A stretch of 8,592 nucleotides of DNA from a bacterium (GCA_030428695.1 JAUIEM010000418.1:1-8592); one strand, 5' to 3'. Positions 1 through 7,313 are shown, numbered from the stretch's first letter. A program made the numbers and translations. Notes: a model not told the origin generated them from the letters alone.

Positions 1-1306
1 CGAGGCGCTCGAGCGCGTCCGCGTCCGCGGCGGGCAGGCACGGCTCGAACGCGTCCTCGTCGCAGGGGCTCGCGAGCACCCCGCCGGACTCCGGGCGCCA
101 GTAGACCTCGCCGGTCGCGCCCGCGCCGCTCGCCTCCCCCGCGGCCGCGCCCGCGTCGGACGCCTCACCCGCAACCGCGCCCGCGCCGCCCGTCTTCCCC
201 GCGCCCGCGTCGCCAGCCGCACGCCTCCCCGGCCACGCGCCGCCCGCGAGCCCATCGAGCACGCACAGCCCGACGGCCTGCTCGAGGCTGCTCCCCCAGC
301 CGCCGACCGCCTCGCGCACGAGCCCCGCCAGCGTCCCCGCGTCAGCACGCTCGGCGGCCACCCAGACGACACGTTCGCCCGCGGCCCGGCGACGCTGGGC
401 GAGGGCGAGGGCGAGCCGGCTCTTGCCGATGCCGGGCGGCCCCGTCAGGGTGAGCAGGCGGGCGCTCGCGAGACGATGCGCCAGGGCCTCGAGCTCCGCG
501 GCGCGGCCGAGCAGCGGGCGCCGGGCCTCCGGCAGCGGATCCTCCTCGCGCGGCGGGGCGCTCCCCGCGCGCAGCGCCTCCGCCAGGCGCTCGGCCGCGC
601 GGCAGGGGGGCGCGCCGAGCTCGCGCTCGAGGTCTTCTTCCAGCCGCGCGAAGATGCGCAGGCCGTCGGCGAACGCTCCGGTCTGCAGGCAGGCGCGCAT
701 CGCCAGGCAGGCGGCCGGCTCGTGGAGCGGGTCGGCATGCAGCACCGGCCGCGTCAGGGCGAGCACCGACTCGGCCCGGCCGGCGCCGAGCAGTCCCTGG
801 CCGACCCGTTGCCGGGCCGCCTCGAGGGCGTGCGCCCAGCGTTCGCGCGCGGCGAGCACCCAGTCGTCGTAGCGGGTCGCGCAGAGGGGCTGCGCGGCGA
901 GGACCAGCGCGCGGTCGAGGGCTTCCACCGCCGCGTCCAGCGGCGCGCTGCGCGCTTCCTCCAGGGCCGCCCAGGCTTCGGCGTGGTCGCTGTCGAGCGC
1001 CCCCGGCGCGAGCTCGACCGCGTCCTTGTCGCTGCGCAGGGGCCCGTCGGTCGGCCAGCGCAGCAGCTTGCGCAGGCTGGAGAGGGCGTTGCGCAGGCTG
1101 TTGCGCCCGGCGCGGGGCTCGGCGCCCGGCCACAGCAGCTCGATCAGCACCTCCCGGGGCGAGGGTCCGGAGGCGCCGATCAACAGCCAGGCGAGGAGCC
1201 CCGCGACCTTGCGGGTCGGAAAGCGCTCGACGACGAAGTCGGGAGCGACGATCCGCAGCCTCCCGAACAGCTCGACCCTGCGCCGGTGCTCCTCGGCGCG
1301 CCTCAC
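1..1306 (-). CDS. SARP/BTAD-family transcriptional regulator with ATPase domain (3' end outside window)
   Basis: Predicted cytoplasmic DNA-binding regulator, of which 435 residues are visible; the frame is still open at the window edge. Residues 11-95 resemble the OmpR-like winged helix of SARP regulators: V-E-L-F-G-R-L-R-I, then R-K-V-A-G-L-L-A-W-L-L, then L-L-W-P, then N-S-L-R-N-A-L-S-S-L-R-K-L-L. Residues about 100-236 match the bacterial transcriptional activator domain: W149, a D-P-L-H-E-P segment, the repeat-like L-Q-T-G-A-F, and E-L-G-A-P-P at the end. A Walker A motif, G-P-P-G-I-G-K-S, lies at 289-296 and opens an AAA/NB-ARC-type ATPase; Walker B would fall near or beyond the window edge. 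A Gly/Ala-rich repeat interrupts the ATPase at about 370-397. GTG at 1306 is the only start codon near the domain boundary and has no convincing Shine-Dalgarno, so translation may be coupled to the upstream genes. Family members usually continue with a TPR region. The target genes are unknown. Confidence 0.85.
   Translation of the reverse strand, partial: MRRAEEHRRRVELFGRLRIVAPDFVVERFPTRKVAGLLAWLLIGASGPSPREVLIELLWPGAEPRAGRNSLRNALSSLRKLLRWPTDGPLRSDKDAVELAPGALDSDHAEAWAALEEARSAPLDAAVEALDRALVLAAQPLCATRYDDWVLAARERWAHALEAARQRVGQGLLGAGRAESVLALTRPVLHADPLHEPAACLAMRACLQTGAFADGLRIFARLEEDLERELGAPPCRAAERLAEALRAGSAPPREEDPLPEARRPLLGRAAELEALAHRLASARLLTLTGPPGIGKSRLALALAQRRRAAGERVVWVAAERADAGTLAGLVREAVGGWGSSLEQAVGLCVLDGLAGGAWPGRRAAGDAGAGKTGGAGAVAGEASDAGAAAGEASGAGATGEVYWRPESGGVLASPCDEDAFEPCLPAADADALERL
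117..200. repeat. 30-bp in-frame tandem repeat inside the regulator gene
   Basis: Two full 30-bp units (117-146 and 147-176) and a partial third (177 to about 200) each begin with gcgcccgcg. Read on the minus strand they encode a degenerate 10-residue repeat, roughly G-A-G-A-V-A-G-E-A-S then D-A-G-A-A-A-G-E-A-S then G-A-G-A-T-G-E. Because the unit is a multiple of three, copy-number change would keep the frame. It lies about 75 residues after Walker A, where homologous ATPases normally have no low-complexity stretch. Unit boundaries were judged by eye. Confidence 0.7.
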
Positions 1307-1353
1307 GGCGACCCGGCCGCGGACAGATCGGCTGCCTGCGTCGCCCCGACCAT
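1303..1353 (-). other. possible 16-codon coupling ORF between ald and the regulator
   Basis: ATG at 1353-1351 overlaps the ald stop codon as TGATG. It opens a 16-residue frame ([16 protein letters not shown]) whose TGA at 1305-1303 overlaps the regulator's GTG start as GTGA. A GAGG lies a few bases before the ATG, inside the end of ald. The arrangement would suit termination-reinitiation coupling from ald to the regulator. The peptide itself has no recognisable features and may be a chance frame. Confidence 0.25.
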
Positions 1354-2465
1354 CAGGCCTCGCGCTCCCACGGGCTGAAAGGGAGCCCGTGGGCCTCGGC
1401 GACCGCCTCACAGGTGACCTTCCCCCGGCACACGTTCAGGCCCCGGGCGAGGGCCGGATCGCCGGCGAGGGCCGCTTCCCAGCCGAGGTCGGCGAGCCGC
1501 AGGCAGTACGGCAGGGTCGCGTTGTGCAGGGCGAAGGTGCTCGTGCGGGGGACGGCGCCCGGCATGTTCGCGACGCAGTAGTGGACGACGTCGCCGACCC
1601 GGTAGGTCGGCTCGGCGTGGGTGGTCGGGCGGGTGGTCTCCGCGCAGCCGCCCTGGTCGACGGCGACATCGACCAGCGCCGCGCCCGGCTTCATCCCCTC
1701 GACCATCGCGCGCGGGATCAGGGTCGGCGTGCGCGCTCCCGCCGTCAGGACGGCGCCGATGACCAGGTCGCAGCTCTGCACGTGGTCCTCGATGGTGTGG
1801 GCGGTCGAGTACAGGGTCTGGATGCGACCGTGAAAGTTGTCGTCGAACCAGCGCAGGCGCTCGAGGTCGATGTCGATGATCGTCACCCGGGCGCCCATGC
1901 CGACCGCCGTCCAGGCCGCGTTCTTGCCGACGACGCCGCCACCGATCACCGTCACCTTCGCCGGCGGCACCCCGGGGACGCCGCCGAGCAGGATGCCCTG
2001 GCCGCCCTGGAACCTCTCCAGGCAGTGGGCCCCGGCCTGGACCGAGAGCCTCCCGGCGACCTCGGACATCGGCGCGAGCACCGGCAGGCGGTGGTCCGCG
2101 GTCTCGATGGTCTCGTAGGCGATGCCGATCACCCCGGCCCCGAGCAGGGCGTCGGTCTGGGGCCGGTCGGGGGCGAGGTGCAGGAAGGTGTAGACGATCT
2201 GTCCCTCGCGCAGGCGGGGGTACTCGGGGGCGATCGGTTCTTTGACCTTCCAGATCAGGTCCGCCCGTTCCCAGACCTCCTCCGGACCGTCGACCAGCGC
2301 CGCGCCGGCGGCGGCGTACTCTTCGTCGGCGATGCCCGAGCCGGTGCCCGCGCCGCGCTCGACCAGGACCGTGTGGCCGCGCCGGACGAGGGTGCGGACG
2401 CCGGCGGGGACGGCGGACACCCGGTTCTCCTGGGGTTTGATCTCGCGTGGAACTCCGACGATCAT
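1353..2465 (-). CDS. ald: alanine dehydrogenase
   Basis: Cytoplasmic NAD-dependent enzyme converting L-alanine, NAD+ and water to pyruvate, ammonium and NADH, reversibly; in the known family it is usually a hexamer. The product is 370 residues, the usual family length, and opens with the typical [10 protein letters not shown]. All four residues known to bind pyruvate or act in catalysis are at their standard numbers: R15, K75 (W-K-V-K-E-P), H96 (F-L-H-L-A) and D270 (D-V-A-V-D-Q-G-G). The Rossmann motif G-G-G-V-V-G is at 175-180, with D198 as the likely NAD ribose-binding acid. The M-S-E-V-A-G-R segment (133-139) and [11 protein letters not shown] (300-310) are also present. I chose ATG 2465 over ATG 2471, two codons upstream, because the GGGAGG is 7 nt from 2465 but 1 nt from 2471. 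A longer frame back to 3233 only runs antisense to the lipoprotein gene. The gene can feed alanine nitrogen to ammonium or supply alanine for peptidoglycan. It is followed at once by the SARP-type regulator. Confidence 0.96.
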   Translation of the reverse strand: MIVGVPREIKPQENRVSAVPAGVRTLVRRGHTVLVERGAGTGSGIADEEYAAAGAALVDGPEEVWERADLIWKVKEPIAPEYPRLREGQIVYTFLHLAPDRPQTDALLGAGVIGIAYETIETADHRLPVLAPMSEVAGRLSVQAGAHCLERFQGGQGILLGGVPGVPPAKVTVIGGGVVGKNAAWTAVGMGARVTIIDIDLERLRWFDDNFHGRIQTLYSTAHTIEDHVQSCDLVIGAVLTAGARTPTLIPRAMVEGMKPGAALVDVAVDQGGCAETTRPTTHAEPTYRVGDVVHYCVANMPGAVPRTSTFALHNATLPYCLRLADLGWEAALAGDPALARGLNVCRGKVTCEAVAEAHGLPFSPWEREA

Positions 2466-2472
2466 CCTCATT

Positions 2473-2478
2473 CCTCCC
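2473..2478 (-). promoter_or_regulatory. Shine-Dalgarno site of ald
   Basis: The minus strand reads GAGGGAGGA just before ATG-AGG-ATG. The GGGAGG core is 7 nt from the second ATG (2465) and 1 nt from the first (2471), which decides for the second. Confidence 0.75.
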
Positions 2479-2572
2479 TCTCGACCTCCTCTCTGAGGGT
2501 ACCTGGTGCGCCCGGTCGCGTTCCAACGGTGATCTGTAGTGTCGAGTGCTGTCGTCGCTCTGCTTGCGCGTC

Positions 2573-2578
2573 TATACT
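2573..2578 (+). promoter_or_regulatory. putative -10 box (TATACT) of the lipoprotein gene
   Basis: TATACT is one base from the sigma-70-type consensus TATAAT and stands out in GC-rich DNA. It lies 28 nt before the lipoprotein ATG. At 17-nt spacing the -35 position (2550-2555) reads tgtcgt, a poor match to TTGACA. The identical hexamer precedes the kinase gene. Within the rest of the divergent gap (2466-2606) I see no clear ald promoter on the minus strand. Confidence 0.5.
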
Positions 2579-2595
2579 CCCCCACATCAACCTTC

Positions 2596-2601
2596 AAGGA
2601 G
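2596..2601 (+). promoter_or_regulatory. Shine-Dalgarno site of the lipoprotein gene
   Basis: AAGGAG with a 5-nt spacer to ATG 2607. It fixes the start of the lipoprotein and rules out the frame continuing upstream antisense to ald. Confidence 0.8.
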
Positions 2602-2606
2602 AGACG

Positions 2607-3101
2607 ATGCTCCGCTCCACCGCCGCACTGCTCGCCCTGGTCCTTGTCCTCGGCTGCGGGGACAGCTCGCCCGACGCCCCCGAAGACTCCACCGGCGTCG
2701 AGACGCCGAACGCGCCCGACACGCCGGAGACACCCGACACGCCGGAGGCGCCCGACACGCCGGAGGCGCCGGCGGTCGACCCGGAAGCCCTCGCCGAGAC
2801 CCTGCGCGCGCTGGTCACGGCCCAGTCGATGTTCTCGATGTCCGACCCCGACGCAGACGGCGAGGCCGACTTCGCCACCTCGCTGGAAGAGCTGACCGAC
2901 GCCTCGCTGCTGGCCGAGGACACGCTCGCGAAGCTCCCCGGCTACCAGATGGACTTCGGCACCACCGACGGCTACACCTACACCGTCACCCTGGTCCCCG
3001 CCGACGCGGCCGGTCTCTCGATGTTCGTCGACGAGACCGGCGTGATCCGCTACGAGAAGGGCGCGAAGGCGACCGTCGACAGCGCGATGTACGTGCCCTG
3101 A
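2607..3101 (+). CDS. lipoprotein with Pro/Thr/Glu/Asp linker and pilin-like C-terminal domain
   Basis: A 164-residue exported lipoprotein of unknown function. The signal peptide is M-L-R-S-T followed by a hydrophobic run, and a lipobox V-L-G-C puts the lipidated cysteine at 17. Residues 19-58 are an acidic, proline-rich linker containing three copies of P-D-T-P-E-(T/A). Residues 58-164 begin with an amphipathic helix ([15 protein letters not shown]), then D80-x-D82-x-D84-G-x-x-D88, then T-S-L-E-E-L, a G-Y near the middle and [10 protein letters not shown] near the end. That order resembles the globular part of type IV pilin or pseudopilin-like proteins of Planctomycetes, in which S-L-x-x-L, G-Y-x-F and F-V-D-x-x-G-x-I-R-Y are recurrent. 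The prepilin methylation motif and hydrophobic helix are absent and replaced by the lipid anchor. The kinase gene follows 58 nt downstream in the same direction. The lipoprotein call is firm; the pilin resemblance is recalled from family knowledge and not searched. Confidence 0.85.
   Translation: MLRSTAALLALVLVLGCGDSSPDAPEDSTGVETPNAPDTPETPDTPEAPDTPEAPAVDPEALAETLRALVTAQSMFSMSDPDADGEADFATSLEELTDASLLAEDTLAKLPGYQMDFGTTDGYTYTVTLVPADAAGLSMFVDETGVIRYEKGAKATVDSAMYVP
2715..2768 (+). repeat. three 18-bp tandem repeats in the lipoprotein linker
   Basis: Units at 2715-2732, 2733-2750 and 2751-2768 share cccgacacgccggag. The last two are identical over 18 bp; the first ends in aca instead of gcg. They encode P-D-T-P-E-T/A in frame and so set the length of the tether between the lipid anchor and the folded domain. 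Confidence 0.9.
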
Positions 3102-3124
3102 GCCTTTCTCGACGGGCCTTGCCG

Positions 3125-3130
3125 TATACT
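3125..3130 (+). promoter_or_regulatory. putative -10 box (TATACT) of the kinase gene
   Basis: Same hexamer as before the lipoprotein gene, located in the 58-nt gap and 29 nt before the kinase start. The 17-nt-spaced -35 position (3102-3107, gccttt) is weak. The kinase may therefore have its own promoter as well as read-through from the lipoprotein gene; no terminator-like hairpin with a T run separates them. Confidence 0.45.
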
Positions 3131-3148
3131 GGGGCCGAGCCATCATCC

Positions 3149-3154
3149 GGGAGG
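3149..3154 (+). promoter_or_regulatory. Shine-Dalgarno site of the kinase gene
   Basis: GGGAGG with a 5-nt spacer to GTG 3160. It supports GTG as the start; there is no nearby in-frame ATG before the glycine loop. Confidence 0.7.
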
Positions 3155-3159
3155 CCGCC

Positions 3160-6100
3160 GTGGACCGCGAGGCCCTCGCCCGTCTCTGGGGGCGCACGCT
3201 CGGCACCGACGCCGATTCCGCCACCCTGAGCACCGCCTGCAGCTACGGCCGCGCGTCCGCCGCCCCCGCGCCGGTGCCGGAGGTCGCCTCCGGCGAGCCC
3301 TTCGAGCGCGGCGGCCTGATCGGCCAGGGCGGGATGGGCCAGGTCTTCCGCGCCCGCCAGACCAGCCTCGGCCGCTGGGTCGCCTTCAAGCAGCTCCCGC
3401 GGGAGGCCGGGCCGCCGAGCGCGACCCACCGCCGGCTGTTCCTGGCCGAAGCCCTGGTGATGGGGGGGCTCGAGCACCCGAACATCCCGCCGGTGCACGA
3501 CCTCGGCCGGGACGCCGACGGCACCCCGTTCATCGCGATGAAGCTGGTCAGCGGCAAGCCCTGGCGGACGTTGCTCGAGCGGGAAGACCATCCGCTGACC
3601 CACCACCTCGACATCCTGATGCAGGTGTGCAACGCGGTCGGCTTCGCCCACAGCCGGGGCATCGTCCACAACGACCTCAAGCCCGACAACGTGATGATCG
3701 GTGCCTTCGGCGAGGTCCAGGTGATGGACTGGGGGCTCGCGGTCAACGTCGGCGCCGCCGCCGACCATCCGGGCGTCCGGCACAAGGACCAGCTCGCCGA
3801 GCCCTGCGGCACGCCCGGCTACTTCGCCCCCGAGCTCGCCGTCGGCGCCGGCGACAGGCTCGGGCCCGCGGTCGACATCTACCTGCTCGGGGGGCTGCTC
3901 TACCGCCTCCTCGCCGGCCGCCCCCCGCACCGCGGCAAGACCCTGCTCGACCTGGTGATGCAGGCGGTGACCGGGAACCTCGAGCCGCTGCCGTCCGAGG
4001 TCCCCGACGAGCTGCGCGCGACCTGCCGACGGGCCCTCGCCCTCGACCCCGCGGCCCGCCACCCGGACGTCGCGAGCTTCCAGGCGGAGCTGCGGGCCTT
4101 CCTCCAACATCGGGAGAGCCTGACGATCAGCCGCGCGGCGCGGGGCCTGCTGCAGCGCTGCGAGGTCGAGCTCGAGCGCGGCGAGGCGCCGGATGAGGCC
4201 GCCCGCAACCGGCTCTACCAGGGTTTCGCCGAGGCGGTCGCCGGCTTCGGCCAGGCACGCGCCCTGTGGCCGGAGAACCCCGACGCCGCGCGCGGACTGT
4301 GCGCCGCCCACGCCCGCTACGCCCGGGCGGCCCTGCAGTTCGGCGACCTCGGCCTCGCCCTCGCCCAGGCCGAGGCGCCCGCCCTGACCGAGGACCGCGA
4401 GCGCGACACCCTGCTCGCCGCGGTCGCCGCCGCCCGTGCCGCCCGCGACCGCGACCGGCGGGCCCGGCGCCGCCTGCGTCGCGGGCTGGGGCTGGTGCTG
4501 GTGGCGCTGTTCCTCAGCCTCGGGGCCGGGATCGCGATCACCCTCTACCAGAACGCCGCGGTCGCCCGGGCCCTGGCCGATCGGGAGCAGGCCCTCGCGG
4601 TCGCCGAGGCCGAGCGCGGCTTCGCGAAGGAGCGCGGCGAGATCGCCGAGAGCGCCCTCGGCACCCTGGTCGCCGAGGTCCGCGACGGGCTCGGCGACGA
4701 CCTCGACGACCGCCGCGCCCACGCCCTGAGCGAGCGCCTGCTCGGGGTCGCGCGTGAGGGCTGGGAGCGGCTGCGGGAAGCGGACCTGCAGCGCGACCGC
4801 ACCTCCCTCGGCAGCGCCCTGACCGGGCTCGAGGTCGCCCGCCTCGACCTCGAGCTCGAGCGCCCGGCCGGGGCGGCACGGCAGGCGGCCGAGGCGGCGG
4901 TCGAGGCGCTGCGCGGGCTGGAGCCCGGGGACCCGGCGTTGACCTGGCGCCTGGCCGAGGCCTACGAGCTGCGCGGACGCGCCGAGCTGCGCACCGGCGA
5001 CACGCAGGCGGCGCTGGCGAGCTTCGAGGCCGGCGTCAGCCACGGCCTCGAGGTGCTCGCCCAGAAGCCGGGGTTGACCGGGCCGCGCGCGAACCTCGCC
5101 AGGCTGCAGCGCCACCGGGCCGATGCCCTGCGCACTCTCGGTCGTCTGGCGGAAGCGGACGCGGTCTTGCGGGAGGGGCTCGCGCTGGTCGAGGAGGCCG
5201 CGCCCCTGTTCGCGGAGCCGCGGCGCGGGATCCTCGACCGGCTCGCCCTGCTCAGCGAGGCGCGGGGTCAGCTCGCGGCCGCGGTCGCCTACCACGAGCG
5301 GGTGATCGCCGAGCGGCGGGCGTTGCTCGCGAGCGCTCCCTCGGCGCGCGCCCGCTACAACCTCAGCGTCGGGCTGGTGCGCCTCGGCGACCTCTACGAC
5401 GAGCTCGGCGAGGACCCCGCTCCGATCGCCGCCGAGGCCCTCGCCCTCGCCCGGGAGGTCGAGCGCGCGGCGCCGGAGCTGCTCCACGTGCGGACCCATC
5501 GCGCGAGCGCCGAGCTGCGCGTCGCCCGCCTGGCGAGCCGGGAGGGCGCCTACGAGCGGGCGCTGGAAGGCTACGACGCGGCCTGCGCGACCCTGGTCGA
5601 GGTCGCCCGCGCCGATCCCGCCGATCCGCAGCGGGCCGCGGCGGCCGCGGCAGCCCTGCTCGACTACGGCATCGCCCTCGACGCGGCCGGCTTCCCCGAC
5701 GAGGCGCGGGCGCGCATGGCCGCCGGCGAGGAGCTGCTCGCCCCCCGGGTCGAGGCGGGGGAGGCCGGGGTCGCCGCCCACGAGGCGTATCTCAAGCTCG
5801 GCGACTTCGCCGCCCGCATCCTGCAGCGCCGGGGAGGCGCCGCCGAGGCGCGGGCGGCGTTCGAGCGCTCGCTGCCGCGCTGGCAGGCGCTCGCGGAGGC
5901 CCATCCCGACGACGCCGCGATCCAGGAGGGGCTCGGCTCCTGCGCCTTCAGCCTGGCCCAGAGCCTGCCCGACGACGAGCTCGAGGCGGTCTGGGAGATG
6001 TACCGCCTCGCCTTCGCGATCGGCCAGGAGCAGCTCGGCCGCGACCCGGAGCAGACCGCGCACGCCCGGCGCCTGCACCGGCTGATGGAGATCGCCGCGG

Positions 6101-6954
6101 AGCGCTTGTCGAACCTCGACTTCGAGCGCTTCCTCCAGCTGCGCCAGGACATCGTCGAGGTGCTGCGCTACGCCGGCACCTCCAACCCCGACGATCCCGC
6201 CCTGGTCGAGGAGCTGTGCACCGCCCTCGGCAAGCTCGGAGACCTGCTGCGCGACGGCGGGGATGTCGAGGCCGGCCGCGCGCTGTACAGCGAGAGCCTG
6301 GCCTACGGCGAGCGCTTCGCGCGCGGCGAGAACCCGCATCCCGGGGTGGCCCGGCAGCGCGCGATGGTCCTCTACCGGGTGGCGAACATGGCCTTCGACG
6401 CCGGCCGGCACGCCGAGGCGCAGCCCCCGTTCCAGGAGGCCCTCGCGATCGTCGCCGCCCTCGCTGCAGCGGATCCCGAGCGCTTCGCCGACGAGCACGC
6501 CTTCGTCGCCCGGGAGGTCGCCCACTTCGAGCGCTCCTGGCGCGCGCGACGGCTGGCCGACGCCGAGCTCGCGCCGGTCGACGCGGGCGACTGGGCCCTG
6601 CGGGCGACTCAGCTGACCTTCGACGGGCGGCTGGTCGAGGCGCTCGAGAGCTTCCGCCGCTCCTTCGGCCTGCACCACGGCGCGCTGCCGCCGGACGACT
6701 GCCTGCTCGCCGCCCAGGTCGCCGCGGTCGCCCTCGAGGAGGGGCTGGGGGAACCCGAAGCGCTGCGCGCGGACGCCCTCGCCTGGACCGGCTACTACCT
6801 GCGCGGGGCCCGGGAGGAGCTCGCCGGCCTCAGCGATCCCCGCGAGCGCGCCCAGCTGCTGCAGTGGCTGCTGTCCCTGCGCGACGAGCATCCGCGCTTC
6901 GCGGGGGTGCGGGCGGATCCGGAGTTCCAGGCGCTGTTCGAGGGGTTGGAGTAG
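3160..6954 (+). CDS. transmembrane Ser/Thr protein kinase with C-terminal TPR ectodomain
   Basis: A 1264-residue Hanks-type kinase predicted to phosphorylate Ser/Thr on cytoplasmic proteins in response to a signal at its outer part. The catalytic domain spans about 48-315: glycine loop G-Q-G-G-M-G-Q-V (55-62), lysine K77 in V-A-F-K, helix-C glutamate E97, catalytic loop H170-N171-D172-L-K-P-D-N177, metal motif D190-W-G-L-A, then [10 protein letters not shown] (216-225) and D238. The HRD arginine is asparagine (aac at 3670), so it is a non-RD kinase; all other catalytic residues are present. Residues about 316-430 form a helical juxtamembrane region with TPR character, followed by an Arg-rich stretch. 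One membrane helix lies at 443-463, which fits the Arg-rich side being inside. About 800 residues follow, starting with a coiled-coil-like Ala/Glu/Arg stretch and continuing as helical repeats of TPR type, for example [18 protein letters not shown]. The end ([10 protein letters not shown]) is a common TPR-kinase tail. The substrate is unknown; the upstream lipoprotein is a candidate partner. Confidence 0.93.
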   Translation: MDREALARLWGRTLGTDADSATLSTACSYGRASAAPAPVPEVASGEPFERGGLIGQGGMGQVFRARQTSLGRWVAFKQLPREAGPPSATHRRLFLAEALVMGGLEHPNIPPVHDLGRDADGTPFIAMKLVSGKPWRTLLEREDHPLTHHLDILMQVCNAVGFAHSRGIVHNDLKPDNVMIGAFGEVQVMDWGLAVNVGAAADHPGVRHKDQLAEPCGTPGYFAPELAVGAGDRLGPAVDIYLLGGLLYRLLAGRPPHRGKTLLDLVMQAVTGNLEPLPSEVPDELRATCRRALALDPAARHPDVASFQAELRAFLQHRESLTISRAARGLLQRCEVELERGEAPDEAARNRLYQGFAEAVAGFGQARALWPENPDAARGLCAAHARYARAALQFGDLGLALAQAEAPALTEDRERDTLLAAVAAARAARDRDRRARRRLRRGLGLVLVALFLSLGAGIAITLYQNAAVARALADREQALAVAEAERGFAKERGEIAESALGTLVAEVRDGLGDDLDDRRAHALSERLLGVAREGWERLREADLQRDRTSLGSALTGLEVARLDLELERPAGAARQAAEAAVEALRGLEPGDPALTWRLAEAYELRGRAELRTGDTQAALASFEAGVSHGLEVLAQKPGLTGPRANLARLQRHRADALRTLGRLAEADAVLREGLALVEEAAPLFAEPRRGILDRLALLSEARGQLAAAVAYHERVIAERRALLASAPSARARYNLSVGLVRLGDLYDELGEDPAPIAAEALALAREVERAAPELLHVRTHRASAELRVARLASREGAYERALEGYDAACATLVEVARADPADPQRAAAAAAALLDYGIALDAAGFPDEARARMAAGEELLAPRVEAGEAGVAAHEAYLKLGDFAARILQRRGGAAEARAAFERSLPRWQALAEAHPDDAAIQEGLGSCAFSLAQSLPDDELEAVWEMYRLAFAIGQEQLGRDPEQTAHARRLHRLMEIAAERLSNLDFERFLQLRQDIVEVLRYAGTSNPDDPALVEELCTALGKLGDLLRDGGDVEAGRALYSESLAYGERFARGENPHPGVARQRAMVLYRVANMAFDAGRHAEAQPPFQEALAIVAALAAADPERFADEHAFVAREVAHFERSWRARRLADAELAPVDAGDWALRATQLTFDGRLVEALESFRRSFGLHHGALPPDDCLLAAQVAAVALEEGLGEPEALRADALAWTGYYLRGAREELAGLSDPRERAQLLQWLLSLRDEHPRFAGVRADPEFQALFEGLE

Positions 6955-6989
6955 GGGGGATTCGGAGGGGGACGTCCCGCCGGCCCGGG

Positions 6990-7006
6990 CTCCGAGGAAC
7001 GAGGAG
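6990..7006. repeat. 17-bp direct repeat, copy 1
   Basis: CTCCGAGGAACGAGGAG, exactly repeated at 7077-7093, 87 bp away. The ends CTCC and GGAG are complementary, giving a short self-pairing unit. Confidence 0.85.
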
Positions 7007-7076
7007 CACGGGGCAAGGGACCCGCACTTGAGGAGGAGTGCGGCAGCCCTGTTCGCGACACCACCGCAGACCTTGT

Positions 7077-7093
7077 CTCCGAGGAACGAGGAG
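7077..7093. repeat. 17-bp direct repeat, copy 2
   Basis: Exact copy of 6990-7006. It is followed by a purine-rich gagaagggcgaggagg stretch that leads into the hairpin at 7102-7139. Confidence 0.85.
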
Positions 7094-7101
7094 AGAAGGG
7101 C

Positions 7102-7139
7102 GAGGAGGTGGCGCGATCAGGGCGATGGTCGCGCTCCTC
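7102..7139. terminator. imperfect hairpin, possible bidirectional terminator or structured RNA
   Basis: The inner stem pairs 7111-7119 (gcgcgatca) with 7126-7134 (tggtcgcgc): nine pairs including one G-T, with a 6-nt loop. The outer stem pairs 7102-7106 (gagga) with 7135-7139 (tcctc), with a 4-nt bulge on the left arm. It sits 147 nt after the kinase stop and 209 nt beyond the peptidase stop. There is no T run on either side, so a classic intrinsic terminator is not shown; the structure itself is clear. Confidence 0.4.
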
Positions 7140-7313
7140 CGACAGTGGGGCCGCGGGACCCGCTTCTAGCGAGCCGGACCCTTCCGCATAGACCTCTCTC
7201 GATGACTCGCTTGACCCGGCTCGGCGCACATTGGGAACAGGCGCATCAAACAAGGCAGAGGGGAGTGGGTCGCCCGTTCCGCAGGTTGGGATTTCCGTTG
7301 GATCGGTATCGAG

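Noticed and set aside
117..200. CRISPR array.
   Set aside because: The units are contiguous without unique spacers, lie inside a coding frame and there are no cas genes.
342..1378. Several long open frames on both strands in the first 1.4 kb.
   Set aside because: They are Arg/Ala/Gly-rich with no motifs, whereas the minus-strand frame with codons ending at 1306 shows a full SARP, BTAD and Walker A order.
1026..2606. Plus-strand open frame running into the lipoprotein frame from far upstream.
   Set aside because: It is antisense to ald and the regulator; the lipoprotein has its own AAGGAG, ATG, signal peptide and lipobox at 2607.
2466..3233. N-terminal extension of alanine dehydrogenase by about 250 codons.
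   Set aside because: The extension is antisense to the lipoprotein and kinase start. The enzyme has its standard start, length and Shine-Dalgarno at 2465.
2986..6891. A 1301-codon open frame on the minus strand, antisense to the kinase gene.
   Set aside because: Its translation is a low-complexity Gly/Ala/Arg/Leu/Gln/Val mixture with no domain. It mirrors the codon bias of the kinase, whose motifs are clear, so it is a shadow of high GC content.
7211..7240. TTGACC in the intergenic gap as a -35 box.
   Set aside because: There is no -10-like hexamer at 16-18 nt and no gene downstream on the plus strand.
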